From Datisca glomerata (Eukaryota; Streptophyta; Magnoliopsida; Cucurbitales; Datiscaceae), in contig QANY01013337.1 of the NCBI GenBank assembly GCA_003255025.1, forward strand, positions 1,552,237 through 1,616,236: a stretch of DNA of 64,000 bases, in the 5' to 3' direction. Made by a program: the position numbers and the translations under genes. Under the pieces are notes generated by a model. That model did no database searches, was not told where the DNA came from, and worked only from the letters and a program-made list of their open reading frames with translations. This document shows, one piece after another, positions 11,651-22,199 of this stretch. Within the stretch, counting starts at the first letter, position 1, and each line of letters opens with the position of its first letter.

Positions 11651-12679
11651 TGGTAATTATTACGTTGAAACAGTGTCGTTTCACTAAGCTTGCCAAGAAT
11701 TCTTCACAATCTCTTATTGTTCATCAGTCACTCCATCTCTCACTTCACTCCCTTTCCAACTTCAGTCTCTCTCTCACTTTAGTCCTTATTCATCACTCTC
11801 CGTCAAGTTTCCATGCCCTAGACTTGCTCTCTCTTGATCATGGAGACCACTCTGCGGATCTCTGCTTTGTCCTCGAGTCGCCATGCCCTAGAGTTACCTT
11901 CCCGCCGCCACGAAGCTTGTTGCCTCACCGTGGCCACAAAGCTTGTTGTTGCCTCACTGTTGCCACGGATCTCCCCATCGTCAAGAACCTCATCATACCG
12001 TGATAAAATCAGCCTCATTCTCCATGTCATCCAATATATTTATTAGGTTTTTCATTCTCTTATTTTCTCTGATTCTTTCTTGATGTGCCATTGTTTCAAT
12101 TTCCATTAAAAAATTTGGTGGAAATTGGATCTCACAAGTTAGGGTGAAATTAGGGAATTTTTGGTTTAAATTGGTCCAAATCCCCAGATGAGGTTGTCTC
12201 GTCCCTGACAATTTTTTAAACATGCAAAAGGCTTTTATATTATTCATCCTTTCAATTAGGGATTTCTTGGGCACGTTTGATCCATGTTTGGTCTTCTCTG
12301 GCCTGTCATTCAACAACGCATATTTAAAGTCCATGGCTCCGATGTAAGATTTTTTTTCTTTTTTTTCATTTCTTCTTCTTTTGAAGTTGGTAACATCATT
12401 TATATAAAAAATTTGTGAAAGATTCTAATTTCTTGCATAGCATCAAATTCATCTGGTATTTTTGTTTAGTTGCTCTTTTAGGTGTCTTACCTTCTAACTA
12501 ATATGACAGGTGAAAGTGGGGAACATCATTGAAAGAGAAGGCCATTTTTCACAAGAATCAAACTTTTAATTTGATTTTCTCTCTTAATTATTTAGATTTA
12601 TTGACCTATAGAATATCATTTTATTTAGTCACCTGTAGAATCTCATTTTTGTTATTGTGACTATTCGCAAAGCTCATTA

Positions 12680-13722
12680 AAATATCGACAGAACATTGAA
12701 GGCTGCTGGGGTTGTATTGTTGACACCATTCGATCTTTCTCATCAGGTTGGTCTTGAAAATATTAAGAGATTTCATACTTCAGTCTTTGATTTTGGGTGC
12801 AAAACCAAAGCTAACCGTTGTATAAGTGACTTGTTGATATAGTGATTCATGGCAATCCATGAATGATGAGTCTTCTTATAGTTTTTTAGTAACTTTATGT
12901 TCGCAGAGATTAATATACATGCTTCCTTAACAGATGGTGTAACTCCTCTTCTAACTAGATCATGATTTTATCAATGATCTGCTACAATGAGTTAGAATCT
13001 ACTTGCAATGAAATATTTAAGTTTCATCTCAATGTGGCAATGGCTGATATATCCTACTTTGACAGCAAAATTAAACTGCAGATGAAAGTAGAATATGTGA
13101 CCTGCAGCAGAACATGCAGGCGAGGCTTGCCATGGACAGTGGTAGCGACCTCAATATGATTCTCAACTATCTTAATACCCTCCTTGCCGGGTATGCTTAT
13201 AATAAAATTGCATTTTCATTCTGACTGAATTTTTACTGATTTTCTTTATTTGTTGATCGATTTGGGTTCTGATTACTATTTGAATTATTAGACTGATACA
13301 TATAATGCTTATGTGTTTTATGTTATTGGTTCAAACTTTATAAACTGTAAAATAGAGAATAAAATGACTAGCGTTTTGATCTATAAAGAATGATTTGGGT
13401 TTGATATTTTTTTTATTGTAAGTATGTATAATGGGAGAGTAAAATGACTGAAGAGTTCAACTTTTCCACAGTAGTATCACTAATACCATATAATATATAT
13501 TACATTGAGTACTTGATATTGTTTTTGAGTTCTGGTAATATCAGTATGTATACACTTTGGTGAAATCTCAATGAACCTCTTTATAGTTCTTTGCATGTTC
13601 AAAACATCAAATTAACTATTTTCGGGTTAGAAAATCTTATTTTATTGTGGTTGTTTTATAGGAACACACCGTGCAGATTATTGAAGAGGTCCATGAGAGA
13701 AATAGGACTCTTGGACATCTGA
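12680..13722 (+). pseudogene. Unidentified exon-like fragments inside the CACTA element
   Basis: The stretch 13102-13190 is open (starts LQQNMQARLAMDSGSD) and is followed by GT at 13191. An acceptor TTTTATAG ends at 13661. Joining them keeps the frame open to a TGA at 13720-13722 (ending MREIGLLDI). A further exon-like piece at about 12684-12746 (KAAGVVLLTPFDLSHQ) also ends at a GT. This looks like a host gene fragment captured by the transposon. I do not recognise the donor gene. Confidence 0.35.
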
Positions 13723-13969
13723 AACTTCGTTACATTTGGAAGTTTATTTGAAACTTTGTTACATTTGAAGTTTGTTTGAAATTATTGAGAAACTTTGTTA
13801 TGTTTCCAACATAAGTTGATGATATTTAAAATGATTAAGTTGTGAAAAAATTATTATGTATTTTTTTCTTTTTTTTTTTAATAATTGGGTTTAAGAAAAA
13901 TAATGATATGCAATAAAATGCAAATTAACTATAGAGAAATATAGAAAATGTGAATTTGTTGCATTAGAG

Positions 13970-14320
13970 TTTTTCCCAATGAAACTGGCTTTAGCAACCG
14001 GTATTTGGTTTGTCGTTGAAGGCTTTTATTTTGGCGATAGAGATATTCATCGCTGAACTCTCAGTGACCAAAAAGTATTTTGTTGCAGAAACATTTAGTG
14101 ACGCATATTGACTTGGTCGCTAAATGATTTTAGCGATGATAGCTTCTTTGTTGCCAAAAACCTTTGCCGGTGAAAAAAAATGGTCGCTAAAATTTTTCCT
14201 GATGTGATTTTAGTGACAAACTTAGCGATGAAGTTGATTTTGTCGCCAAATCCTTTTTTGATGACAACATGGACTTTTAGCGTGAAATTGTTCGTCGTTA
14301 AAAAGCATATTTTTGTAGTG
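13970..14320. repeat. Right subterminal repeat region of the CACTA element
   Basis: GCGACC / GTCGCTAAA-type motifs alternate in both orientations up to the right terminal repeat, mirroring the left end. Confidence 0.7.
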
Positions 14321-14459
14321 CACATAAGCTTGTACGTATATTATATATATTTTATCAATCTATTTTGTATGTATTTTATATAGATATTATATCAATTTTT
14401 ATCCCCGTAAGTAGTTATTTGTTTTGGTTAGTAAACAAACTAATACAAATTGTATATAT

Positions 14460-14960
14460 TCGATGATTACTTGAAATGTTCAAGTGGTGTGCTGTGACTA
14501 CTTGAGTCCTTCAAATAGTAATTTTGACACTTACAGTCAGTTATCCAAAGAGCATGTCACTATTTATAGGGATTAAGTAGTTTTGATGAATACTTGAACC
14601 TTTCAAATAGTTGTTTGTCACTACTTTAAAGGGTTCAAGTAGTTATAAATCATTACTTGAACCTTTCAAATAATCTCATGCTCTCTGAATAAATCACTGC
14701 AAAAATCATGATAACTACTTGAAGGGTTCAAGTAGTCATTTTTTACCACTTGAACCTTTCAAGTAGTCATATTGTTTGTTACTGTCAGTTATTCAGAGAG
14801 CATTTAACTATTTGAATGGTTCAAGTAGTGTGTATGACTACTTGAACCCTTCAAGTAGTTAATTTATTTCCTGCATTGAGTTATCCAAAAAACATGTGAC
14901 TACTTGAAGAGTCAAGTAGTCATAAACCACTACTTGAACCCTTCAAGTAGTCATTTTTGT
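14460..14960. repeat. Palindrome cluster 2 (middle of MULE)
   Basis: About ten more or less degenerate copies of the ACTACTTGAA palindrome lie here. Perfect ones are at 14714-14736, 14837-14859 and 14929-14951. Spacers again contain variants of GAGCATGTCACT and TTATCCAGAGAG. The cluster separates the transposase and Ulp1 genes, which converge on it. Between 14324 and 14460, and from 14960 to 15194, I see no gene. Confidence 0.85.
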
Positions 14961-15194
14961 CTCATGTTAATGAGCAATCTAGATACAGAAATTAGCAATC
15001 ATCCACATAATAATCAATCTAGAACCGCCCTCCATCGGTTTATAATTACTTGAATTCCAATCAACAAACTTATAATCCAGAGAAGAGTTTACAAGTACTT
15101 AAAAATCCAAACAACAATAAACAAAGTGTTCATAGTTCTGTAAGACCTTCAAGTTGAGTTCTATGACAAAAAAGTCCACAACCAACTTTTTACG

Positions 15195-18100
15195 TCATTC
15201 TGGGATGAATTTATGTCTTATAGTTGATAAATTCTGACCATAAACCAAGGCCTCCAAAAATTTTAATGCAAAAACATCATAATCCCCCTACAAAACAAAA
15301 GCAAAATAAATTAGATATCTTTCTTTCATGAATTAAGGTCATATATACTAAAACAAAGCTCACATATTCCCTTGCTGAGGAACCTTGACGGTAGTTAGAG
15401 CCCACTCGTTAAGTACTTTATGAACTACTTTTCTATTTTCATTAAAGTTCATAATTTGTAATACAAGTCAGAGCATATGGGTGAACGATCGCATTAGTTG
15501 ACGGATGTGAGCTCGTTGAGTGACGTTGTTCAATGGATTATAGACTTTTATTGCTTGTCATTTAAGTCAAACTCCACAATTATCCACTGAGATTTGTTCA
15601 CATTCATAGTGAACAAAACATATACAATAGTATTTCAGCAAACTTGGCATAAAATAACTTTTAAGGACACAATTTAAAAACGTGTCAGAGTACATACTCG
15701 ATCACAAGAACCCCAGGACCATCCAAAATGTGGTATCATCCCGATTATGTAAGCATGCAAGATGTCATGGTCTCTAATGTAAACCCGGATGGATTAACAT
15801 AAAATATTTGACATCTACCACATATGTTGCCCTACATTTGAGGTCAGCAATGTTGATCAGTCTAGCATACTAAGTTCGCAATGAATTTGTACTTTGGAAA
15901 AGACCTAAAAGTTTACTTGAAAAATAAGGTAAAAAATATTGATTCGTAGATCTGAGTGCAAGTCCTGAAGATCCCTCCGAATATTGAGCAAGTGCTCATC
16001 AATACGCTGCCAACAAAATAAGGAAAAGATCTGTTATATGTTGCAAACAGAGAGCATGAGACTACTTGAAAGGTACAAGTAGTCATAAAACACTACATGA
16101 ACCCTTCCAATAGTCTCATGCTCCCTAGATAACTTAATACAAGAATCAAAAAATAACTAATTGAATGGTTCTAAGAGTCATAAAACACTATTTGGACCCT
16201 CCAAGTAATCTCATGTTCACTGGATAACTTAGTGCAGTAAACGAAATAACTACTTGAAGGGTTCAAGTAGTCAAAAAATATTACTTGAACCCTTCAAGTA
16301 GTCATAAAATACTACTACAAAACAGAATAATATTTTAATTGGTTGAATTCTAAAATAATTAAATATGAATCTCTCATTCCAACCACAAGTGGATCCACAG
16401 GCATGGAGAAGAACTTCTTACCAACAAATGTCACGCTAAGTTGGATCGTAGTGTTAAAAAACAAAACATATATGTACAATCATCTAACCTTCTTTTAAAT
16501 ATTTGATGTGCAACCATATGTTCAGGAAATTACCTGTCATCGAGGGAGTCATACCACTCGTCAAATGTTTTTTTATCAACTTCAAGAATTTCAGCAAATG
16601 GTTTAAATGGTAGTTATGGGGCTTGTTTCTCAAATTGTTCCATCCGAAATTATTTTCTTGTCGGATTTGCCCATGGAGACTTGGCATATTAGGATGGAAA
16701 GTGCTTTCTCTTTCCCAATTCCCCAAGAACCTCTATAATGTCAGATTCAGACTTTTCCACTTCTAAAAAAGACTTTTCCACTTCTGAAACAGAATTGTCC
16801 ACTTGATTAGGTTTCTCTACCACTGGAGAGTTAACCCTCTCAGTAGACAGATCTAGCGCTCTCTCACCAGTGGGTTGTTTCTCTTCATTTGTTGTTTCTT
16901 TTAATAATTCAGCATCATATTGTTGAACAATTTGAGAAATCATGAAATTCATTTGGTTATCACGAGTACCATCTAAATTTTCCAATGGAGAACCATGAAA
17001 TTCATTTCCCCCCTCAGTATCATCCAAACTTTCCCCCTCAGTACCATCCAACTTTTATTGATCTACATCACCTTAATCAACATCCATCTTCTCAAAAAAC
17101 TTCTAACCACTGTCCTCAACAGTTTCGTCAAAAGAATGTACATAAAACTTACCAAAATCTTGCCCACCTGGGGATTTAACGGACTGGTCGATAAGGAATT
17201 GTAGCTGACCTACAATGCTCTTAACTCCTACTTAATATCAGCAACTTCTTTTTTAAGCATTGATGAGTCAACCTTAAGTGTCTTAATATCAGTAGTCATG
17301 ATGTCCAGTTTCTTTGTGGTCTCATGCATGAAAGCATGAAGGACATCATCCTCACCTCTATCCACATTATAAAAACCAAAATACTCTGACAGTGGAACTT
17401 CAGCCTCAGCTCCACTTTGAGGCGAAGGACTCTGCATGTCCACCTCTTCATCAGCAACACCCTTTACTTTATGAACTTCGACCAAATTCTCCTAGTATGG
17501 TTGTTGCTCTTCAATGTCAATTGGATTCAAAGTCAAAAGTGTCTTCAACTACAAACTATCATAAAAGATGTATTATTAGTATCCCATGAATAATTGATAG
17601 CAATGAACAATATTATAATACAAGAAAACCAAGAGTTCTTACAATGTTTTGAGGGAAAATATCCTTGTGCACGGTCTCATGTGAAATAATGGTTAAGTAA
17701 TCATGGAAATCAATTCACAACCTTTGTTGCATACAAGCTACCAATAATGGGATGACCTCATATGCCCACACCTGTATAAATCGATAATAATTCTTCTCCA
17801 TTAATTGGAAGCATAAAAAAAGATCAGTGAAATGAAGATACCTGAAAACCATATGGGAAACCACTCAAGGTGTACGTAATCTCAAAAGCTTTTTTTTACA
17901 ACCTTCTTTTTTTTTCTTTTGACTACTAGTTGTTTCCTAATCATTGTCGTCTTTTGGAAAGGATATCTTCAATGCTCGTATCATCTTCCCATAACGTATC
18001 TCACCCCATTGGTAGCTATTGAAATCACCAAGATTATCAATTAACATCACCCACCATTGATCAACCTTATTTCTTTTCTCCTTCCCTAATAAAACATGCT

Positions 18101-18603
18101 CCAATAAATACAACAAACTCAACCTCACAACATCCACATCCCCAACACCTTTGTTGTCCATAAACACTTCATCCAATTACTTATTGTTGACATTGTCATC
18201 GCGGTTGAAGTACAGATCCCTAATTTTATTAGTGGCAGTCTTGTCATTACTCGCAAGGACAGGAGGAGTGCCACAATGAAGGCCAGTTATATAGTGAAAA
18301 TTCTCTCTTGGAGAACATAATTGCTTTCTCATGTATGAGAAAATTGATTTCATCGTCAGAAGTAGTATCATTCTTCGGCTTAGCTTCTCTGAGAAGCATA
18401 TGATGACATATGGGTCTAGAAAATTGGATACTCTGTATGTCTAGTAGATGGCCAAAATATGTCTATCTAAAGAGAATCTTCTAAGATTCAGTCAACTTCT
18501 CATCCAAGTTCTTAATTTCATGTAAGTTGGAGAGGCAATTCACTCTTCCAGAGATAAATTCATCATCATTTAGGAATAGAGTCAGTTGAATCTTTGGAGC
18601 CAT
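15195..18603 (-). pseudogene. DUF1985-Ulp1 (C48) protease gene captured by MULE
   Basis: The ATG at 18603-18601 begins MAPKIQLTLFLNDDEF. The DUF1985 domain (about 18500-17940) has TYFGHLLDIQ, HHMLLREAK, ENFHYITGLHCG and FNSYQWGE. After an intron, EITYTLSGFPYGFQVWAYE (about 17880-17820) continues it. Low-complexity acidic exons follow (17485-17228, 17051-16689), then WYDSLDD / MVAHQIFKRR (about 16570-16490). The Ulp1 catalytic region is at 15600-15195. SUMO proteases of this family cut SUMO from targets. Here stops at about 18483 and 18468 and after residue ~140 break the N-terminal exon, and both catalytic His and Cys are changed. The family's MULE association explains its place. Confidence 0.75.
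16050..16320. repeat. Palindrome cluster 3 (inside an Ulp1 intron)
   Basis: Several copies of the 23-base palindrome lie here, a perfect one at 16249-16271 and a near-perfect one at about 16280-16302. Spacers hold CATGAGACT / CTCATGCTCCCTAGATAAC variants. The cluster lies between two exon-like parts of the minus-strand Ulp1 gene. Confidence 0.8.
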
Positions 18604-18659
18604 TATCTGTTGAAAGATGAAGATAAAAAGTAAGTTTCATGATTTAGTTATACACATAA

Positions 18660-19265
18660 AAATCACCTGATTGCTTACTGAAGGGTTATAATAGTTAGAT
18701 AAAACTATTTGAACCCTTAAAGTAGCCAGATACAACTACTTGAACCCTTAAAGTAGTTATTTGTTTTGATTTTCAGAATCAAAATCACTACTTGAAGGGT
18801 TCAAGTACTCAGATATAACTACTTAAACACCTCAAGTAGTGAACAAGTGAATACTTGAAGGGTTCAAGTATATGTATAATTGACTATCAATACAAAAAAT
18901 GATTACTTGAAGCATTCATGTAGTTGTTTATAACTAGTTGAACCTTTCAAGTAGTCATTTGTTTAATTGATTAATTGACTGTCAATACAAAAATGACTAA
19001 TTGAACCTTTCACTTGTTCACTGAATAATTGACTGTCAATACAAAAACGATTACTTGAAGCATTCATGTAGGTGTTTATAATTACTTGAACATTTCAAGT
19101 AGTCATTCGTTTAATTGATTACTTACTGCTACAACAAAAGGCTTAGTTGAGGGGTACAATTAGTTATAAAGAACTACTTGAACCCTACAGCTACTTATTG
19201 TTGTAGTCAAAATGACTACTTGAAGGGTCCAAGTACTAAATAGCTACTTGAACCTTTCACGCAGC
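18660..19265. repeat. Palindrome cluster 4 (right part of MULE)
   Basis: A dozen diverged copies of the same palindrome occur (for example at 18787 and 18850), many with altered centres. Two nearly identical ~70-base stretches, containing TTGACTGTCAATACAAAAA and then GATTACTTGAAGCATTCATG, lie at about 18883 and 19027. The cluster lies directly upstream of the Ulp1 gene start, so it may have acted as its promoter-proximal DNA. Confidence 0.8.
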
Positions 19266-19926
19266 CATTAGATTCATATGGTTATCACAAGCATCTATCA
19301 CAAATATCAAGTAATCCATACATGCAGAAGGTTATAATCATCAAGAAGGACAATCTAACCCCATATAATTTTCTCCTAACCCCAGTACAAAATAAAAAAA
19401 GTCCTGATTTTTAAACCCTAGACAATTTTTCCCCAACTTCCAGTAGGAAGAACAAAAGAAAGAGTAACAAAACTGGTAAATCAAGTCATTTTTCGTGTAA
19501 AAAAAAGAGAAGAATGGGTACCTAAGTTTTTCAGTTGGTAGGTATCATGCCGAAGATGAGCGGGTTTCCTGAGTGCTCTGGAAAAGGAAAAAGAAGAGAA
19601 AACGAATAGCAGGGACTGTCTCGCCGAAGAATAAGCCTCGATTTTCACCTAGAAGAGAGAAAACATATGAGAATGGAGACGAAAAGGAAGATATCAAAGG
19701 AAGAGACGCAAACCTAAGGAGAAGAGAAACAAGGAAGAGAATCGAAGGAAAGAGAAGAGAGAAAGTAACCGTCAAATCACTACTTGATGTGTAACTATCT
19801 TGGGAAGAATGTGAATTGTTGCTTTTGTTTGATTTGGTAGGCCAGGGGTATAAAATTCTGAATTTTCAAAAATTGGTATATATTTCCTAACCCAAATTAG
19901 AAACGGTACATAATTCTAAATAACCC
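19266..19926. other. Right flank of MULE, gene-free
   Basis: No gene is seen. The stretch has a purine-rich segment (19560-19765, GAGAAGAGA-type). Its last ~100 bases (19830-19926) contain GTATAAAATTCTGAATTTTC and AATTGGTATATATTTCC, typical of AT-rich MULE ends, finishing at TAAATAACCC. Confidence 0.4.
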
Positions 19927-20106
19927 TTTGAATAACCACCACAGTAGCTACCTATTTGCTACAGCTTTCGATAATCGCCATACAGAGCCTTAGACATTAG
20001 GCCCCTAAGACATCCCCTCAACTTTCCCTCAGAATTTTCTCTCACAGTCAAGTGTTTTTTTTGTCCTCATAGAGTCAATCAACTATTATACATAGATGTT
20101 AGCAAA

Positions 20107-20630
20107 TTAGGGGCATGTTTATTAAATTTTTAGACTGAAGATTTTGATTGAGAATTCGCAAGAATTTAGATTTAGGATTTTGATTGAAAATTTAGATTTA
20201 GGATTTGTAACATTTGTGTTTATTGTAAATTTGAATTATATTAGATTAGATGATTTAGATTATGTTAGATAGATTAGATAAGTTTACCATAATATCTTTC
20301 AATTAATAAATTGTTAGTTTAAGTGTTGACTTAAAAGGAGTATTTTTTTTTACTTTGCTATAATATCTTTCAATTAATAAATTGTCGGTTTAAGTACTGA
20401 CTTAAAATGAGTATTTTTTTACTTTACATAATAAATTCAACAAATATCTAGGTTTGGATTTGTATTCTACAATTTTTTGAATGAAAAATCCATAAAAACT
20501 TAGATTTCAAATCTAATAATATTGTGGTCCTCACAAATTTTTTTAATCGTTTTTTAGTAACTATTAGATTTGGATTACAACCAAATCCGTAAGATTTATA
20601 ATCTGATCCAACAAGTAAATGTGTCCTAAG
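20107..20630. mobile_element. MITE-like element (about 520 bp)
   Basis: The left end TTAGGGGCATGTTTATTAAA and the reverse complement of the right end, TTAGGACACATTTACTTGTT, match imperfectly over about 18 bases. The interior has repeated GATTTAGATT / AATCTAAATC motifs of both orientations and no ORF. I could not find a clear target duplication, so the superfamily (hAT- or Harbinger-like) is open. Confidence 0.4.
20289..20420. repeat. Direct duplication of about 72 bp
   Basis: A segment containing ATAATATCTTTCAATTAATA, AATTGT, GGTTTAAGT, TGACTTAAAA and GAGTATTTTTTT occurs twice in tandem (about 20289-20360 and 20361-20420). It lies inside the MITE-like element. Confidence 0.75.
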
Positions 20631-20639
20631 TTTTTCGAT

Positions 20640-21430
20640 ATGTGATTGTGGAGTGAGGTGTAAGTTTTTTTTTCTTGTATTTTCAATAAAAATTTTAATG
20701 ACCTTTGACCTTTAAGCTTAAAATTGGTGGGCTGTGGGCCTGTAACAAATATTTTCTCTCATCTTATTTTCTTGAGCTTGGGGCTTTTTTAACCTAAATT
20801 TATGAAAAATAACAAGTTTTAAGTTAAGTAAATAATAGGTTTTCTAATTAGTCAATAATATTAGACTAAATAGACCATAATCTATATATAACATGTTATA
20901 TATTTTTCCGGGTATATCATCGGTATATAGCTGATATACCTAATTGATAGACGCTAGAAATTAAGAAGTAATTTAATTGGCGTTATTTGAAAATCAAACA
21001 AACCATAATCATTTTTAAGAATCTCAACCACACCGATCAAAATCCATTAAAAATCGTTAAATATAATAACTTCCCTTCAATCAATTATTTTCAAACTAAA
21101 AAACTATTAAAATCTATCAAAAACGACAATAAACACTTGAATCACATATGAAAATTTATTTTGATAATAATCACTAACTCAACTTTATCAACGAATATTA
21201 TTTGAAAAATCTTTCAAAAAATTTATAGATAATGCATGTTTTGAAGGCATTCGAGTATATCATACGTCTATAGATGATATACTGATTTCAGTGATATTAT
21301 AATTATGAGTGCAATTCATTCTTTGCTTTTTGAATCATATTTGCCATAACTTTAAATCAAGTAACCACCAAAATTTTTAAAAAAAATCTAAATTCTGAAG
21401 CCATTAACTCCATCAATAAAAAAACAAGAA
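20640..21430. other. AT-rich intergenic DNA
   Basis: I see no gene, RNA or clear element in this stretch, only AT-rich DNA with small inverted repeats such as GGTATATCATCGGTATATAGCTGATATACC near 20920 (interrupted), which is likely incidental. Confidence 0.4.
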
Positions 21431-22190
21431 TCAATTATTGATTATCATCTAATTTAATTAAAAATAAAAAATAACATTTGAATTGAAAGATAATAAATTA
21501 TAAAATATTTAATTAAATGTAATGACTCCACCAAATCTGATTGTGAAATTTATAAATCGAAGTTTAAAATCGTCAACTACAAATTCATCTACAGGTGTTT
21601 GATGACGTGGTATTAAAAATTTGTAATTTACATTATCAAAATTAGAATCAATTATTAACACTAGAATATTATCTTATCAGAATGCTAAAAAGGGAAACTG
21701 GAATCAATCATTGATTAGCATCTAATTTAATTAAAAAAAATAACGTTTGAATTAAAAGACATAAATTCTGAAAGATTTAATTAAATGCAAGGACTCCATC
21801 AAATCTGATTATAAAATTTGTAAATCGAAGTTTAAAATCATCAACTATAAAATTGTCGACAGCTGGTTAATGACGTGATACTAAAAAACTGTTATTTATC
21901 TTGTCACAATCAGAATCAATAATTGAAACTAGAATATTTCCTTATCAAAATTAGCTAAAAAAACTAGAATCAGCCATTAATTATCATCTAATTTCATTAA
22001 AAATACAAATGAAAAATAACATTTGAATTAAATAATAATAAATTCTAAAATATTTAATTAAATGCAAGGATCCCACCAAATCTAGTTATGGAAACAGTAA
22101 ATCGAAAGTTAAAATCGTCAACTACAAATTCGACAACAGTTGGTTGATGACACGGTACTAAAAATCTTCTATTTACGTATAATTTTAAAA
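21430..22190. repeat. Three-copy tandem repeat, period about 270 bp
   Basis: Three diverged units each contain ACTCCACCAAATCTGATT, AAATCGAAGTTTAAAATCGT, CAACTACAAATTC and GGTTGATGACGTGGTACT. The anchor CCAAATCTGA falls at 21531, 21799 and 22077, giving periods of 268 and 278. There is no ORF. Confidence 0.8.
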
Positions 22191-22199
22191 AAAACCCTA

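Larger units (their letters stand above)
11296..14320. mobile_element. Non-autonomous CACTA (En/Spm-type) element, 3025 bp
   Basis: The left end starts CACTACAAAAAATATAA and the right end is ATATTTTTGTAGTG. After reverse complementing, the first ~30 bases of the two ends are nearly identical, including TTTTTAACGAC. The element is flanked by the 3-bp repeat CAC (11293-11295 and 14321-14323), the expected CACTA target duplication. Subterminal GCGACCAAA / TTTAGCGA motifs occur in both orientations at 11320-11650 and 13970-14310. No CACTA transposase is present. The interior has exon-like fragments (12680-13722). Confidence 0.9.
8530..19926. mobile_element. Mutator-like element with transposase and captured Ulp1 gene
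   Basis: The region holds a mudrA-type transposase relic on the plus strand and a DUF1985-Ulp1 protease relic on the minus strand, with clusters of one 23-base palindrome at both ends, in the middle and within the protease gene. MULEs carrying Ulp1-like genes are known in plants (for example Kaonashi in Arabidopsis and CUMULE in melon). The right end is placed at TAAATAACCC (19917-19926), whose reverse complement begins GGGTTATTTAG. The left end, near 8530, has no matching terminal inverted repeat that I can see, consistent with non-TIR MULEs. No 9-bp duplication was identified, so the boundaries are approximate. Confidence 0.65.

Noticed and set aside
19545..19794. Two opposite frames over 19545-19794
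   Set aside because: They are translations of a purine-rich stretch at the MULE end. The composition alone explains them.
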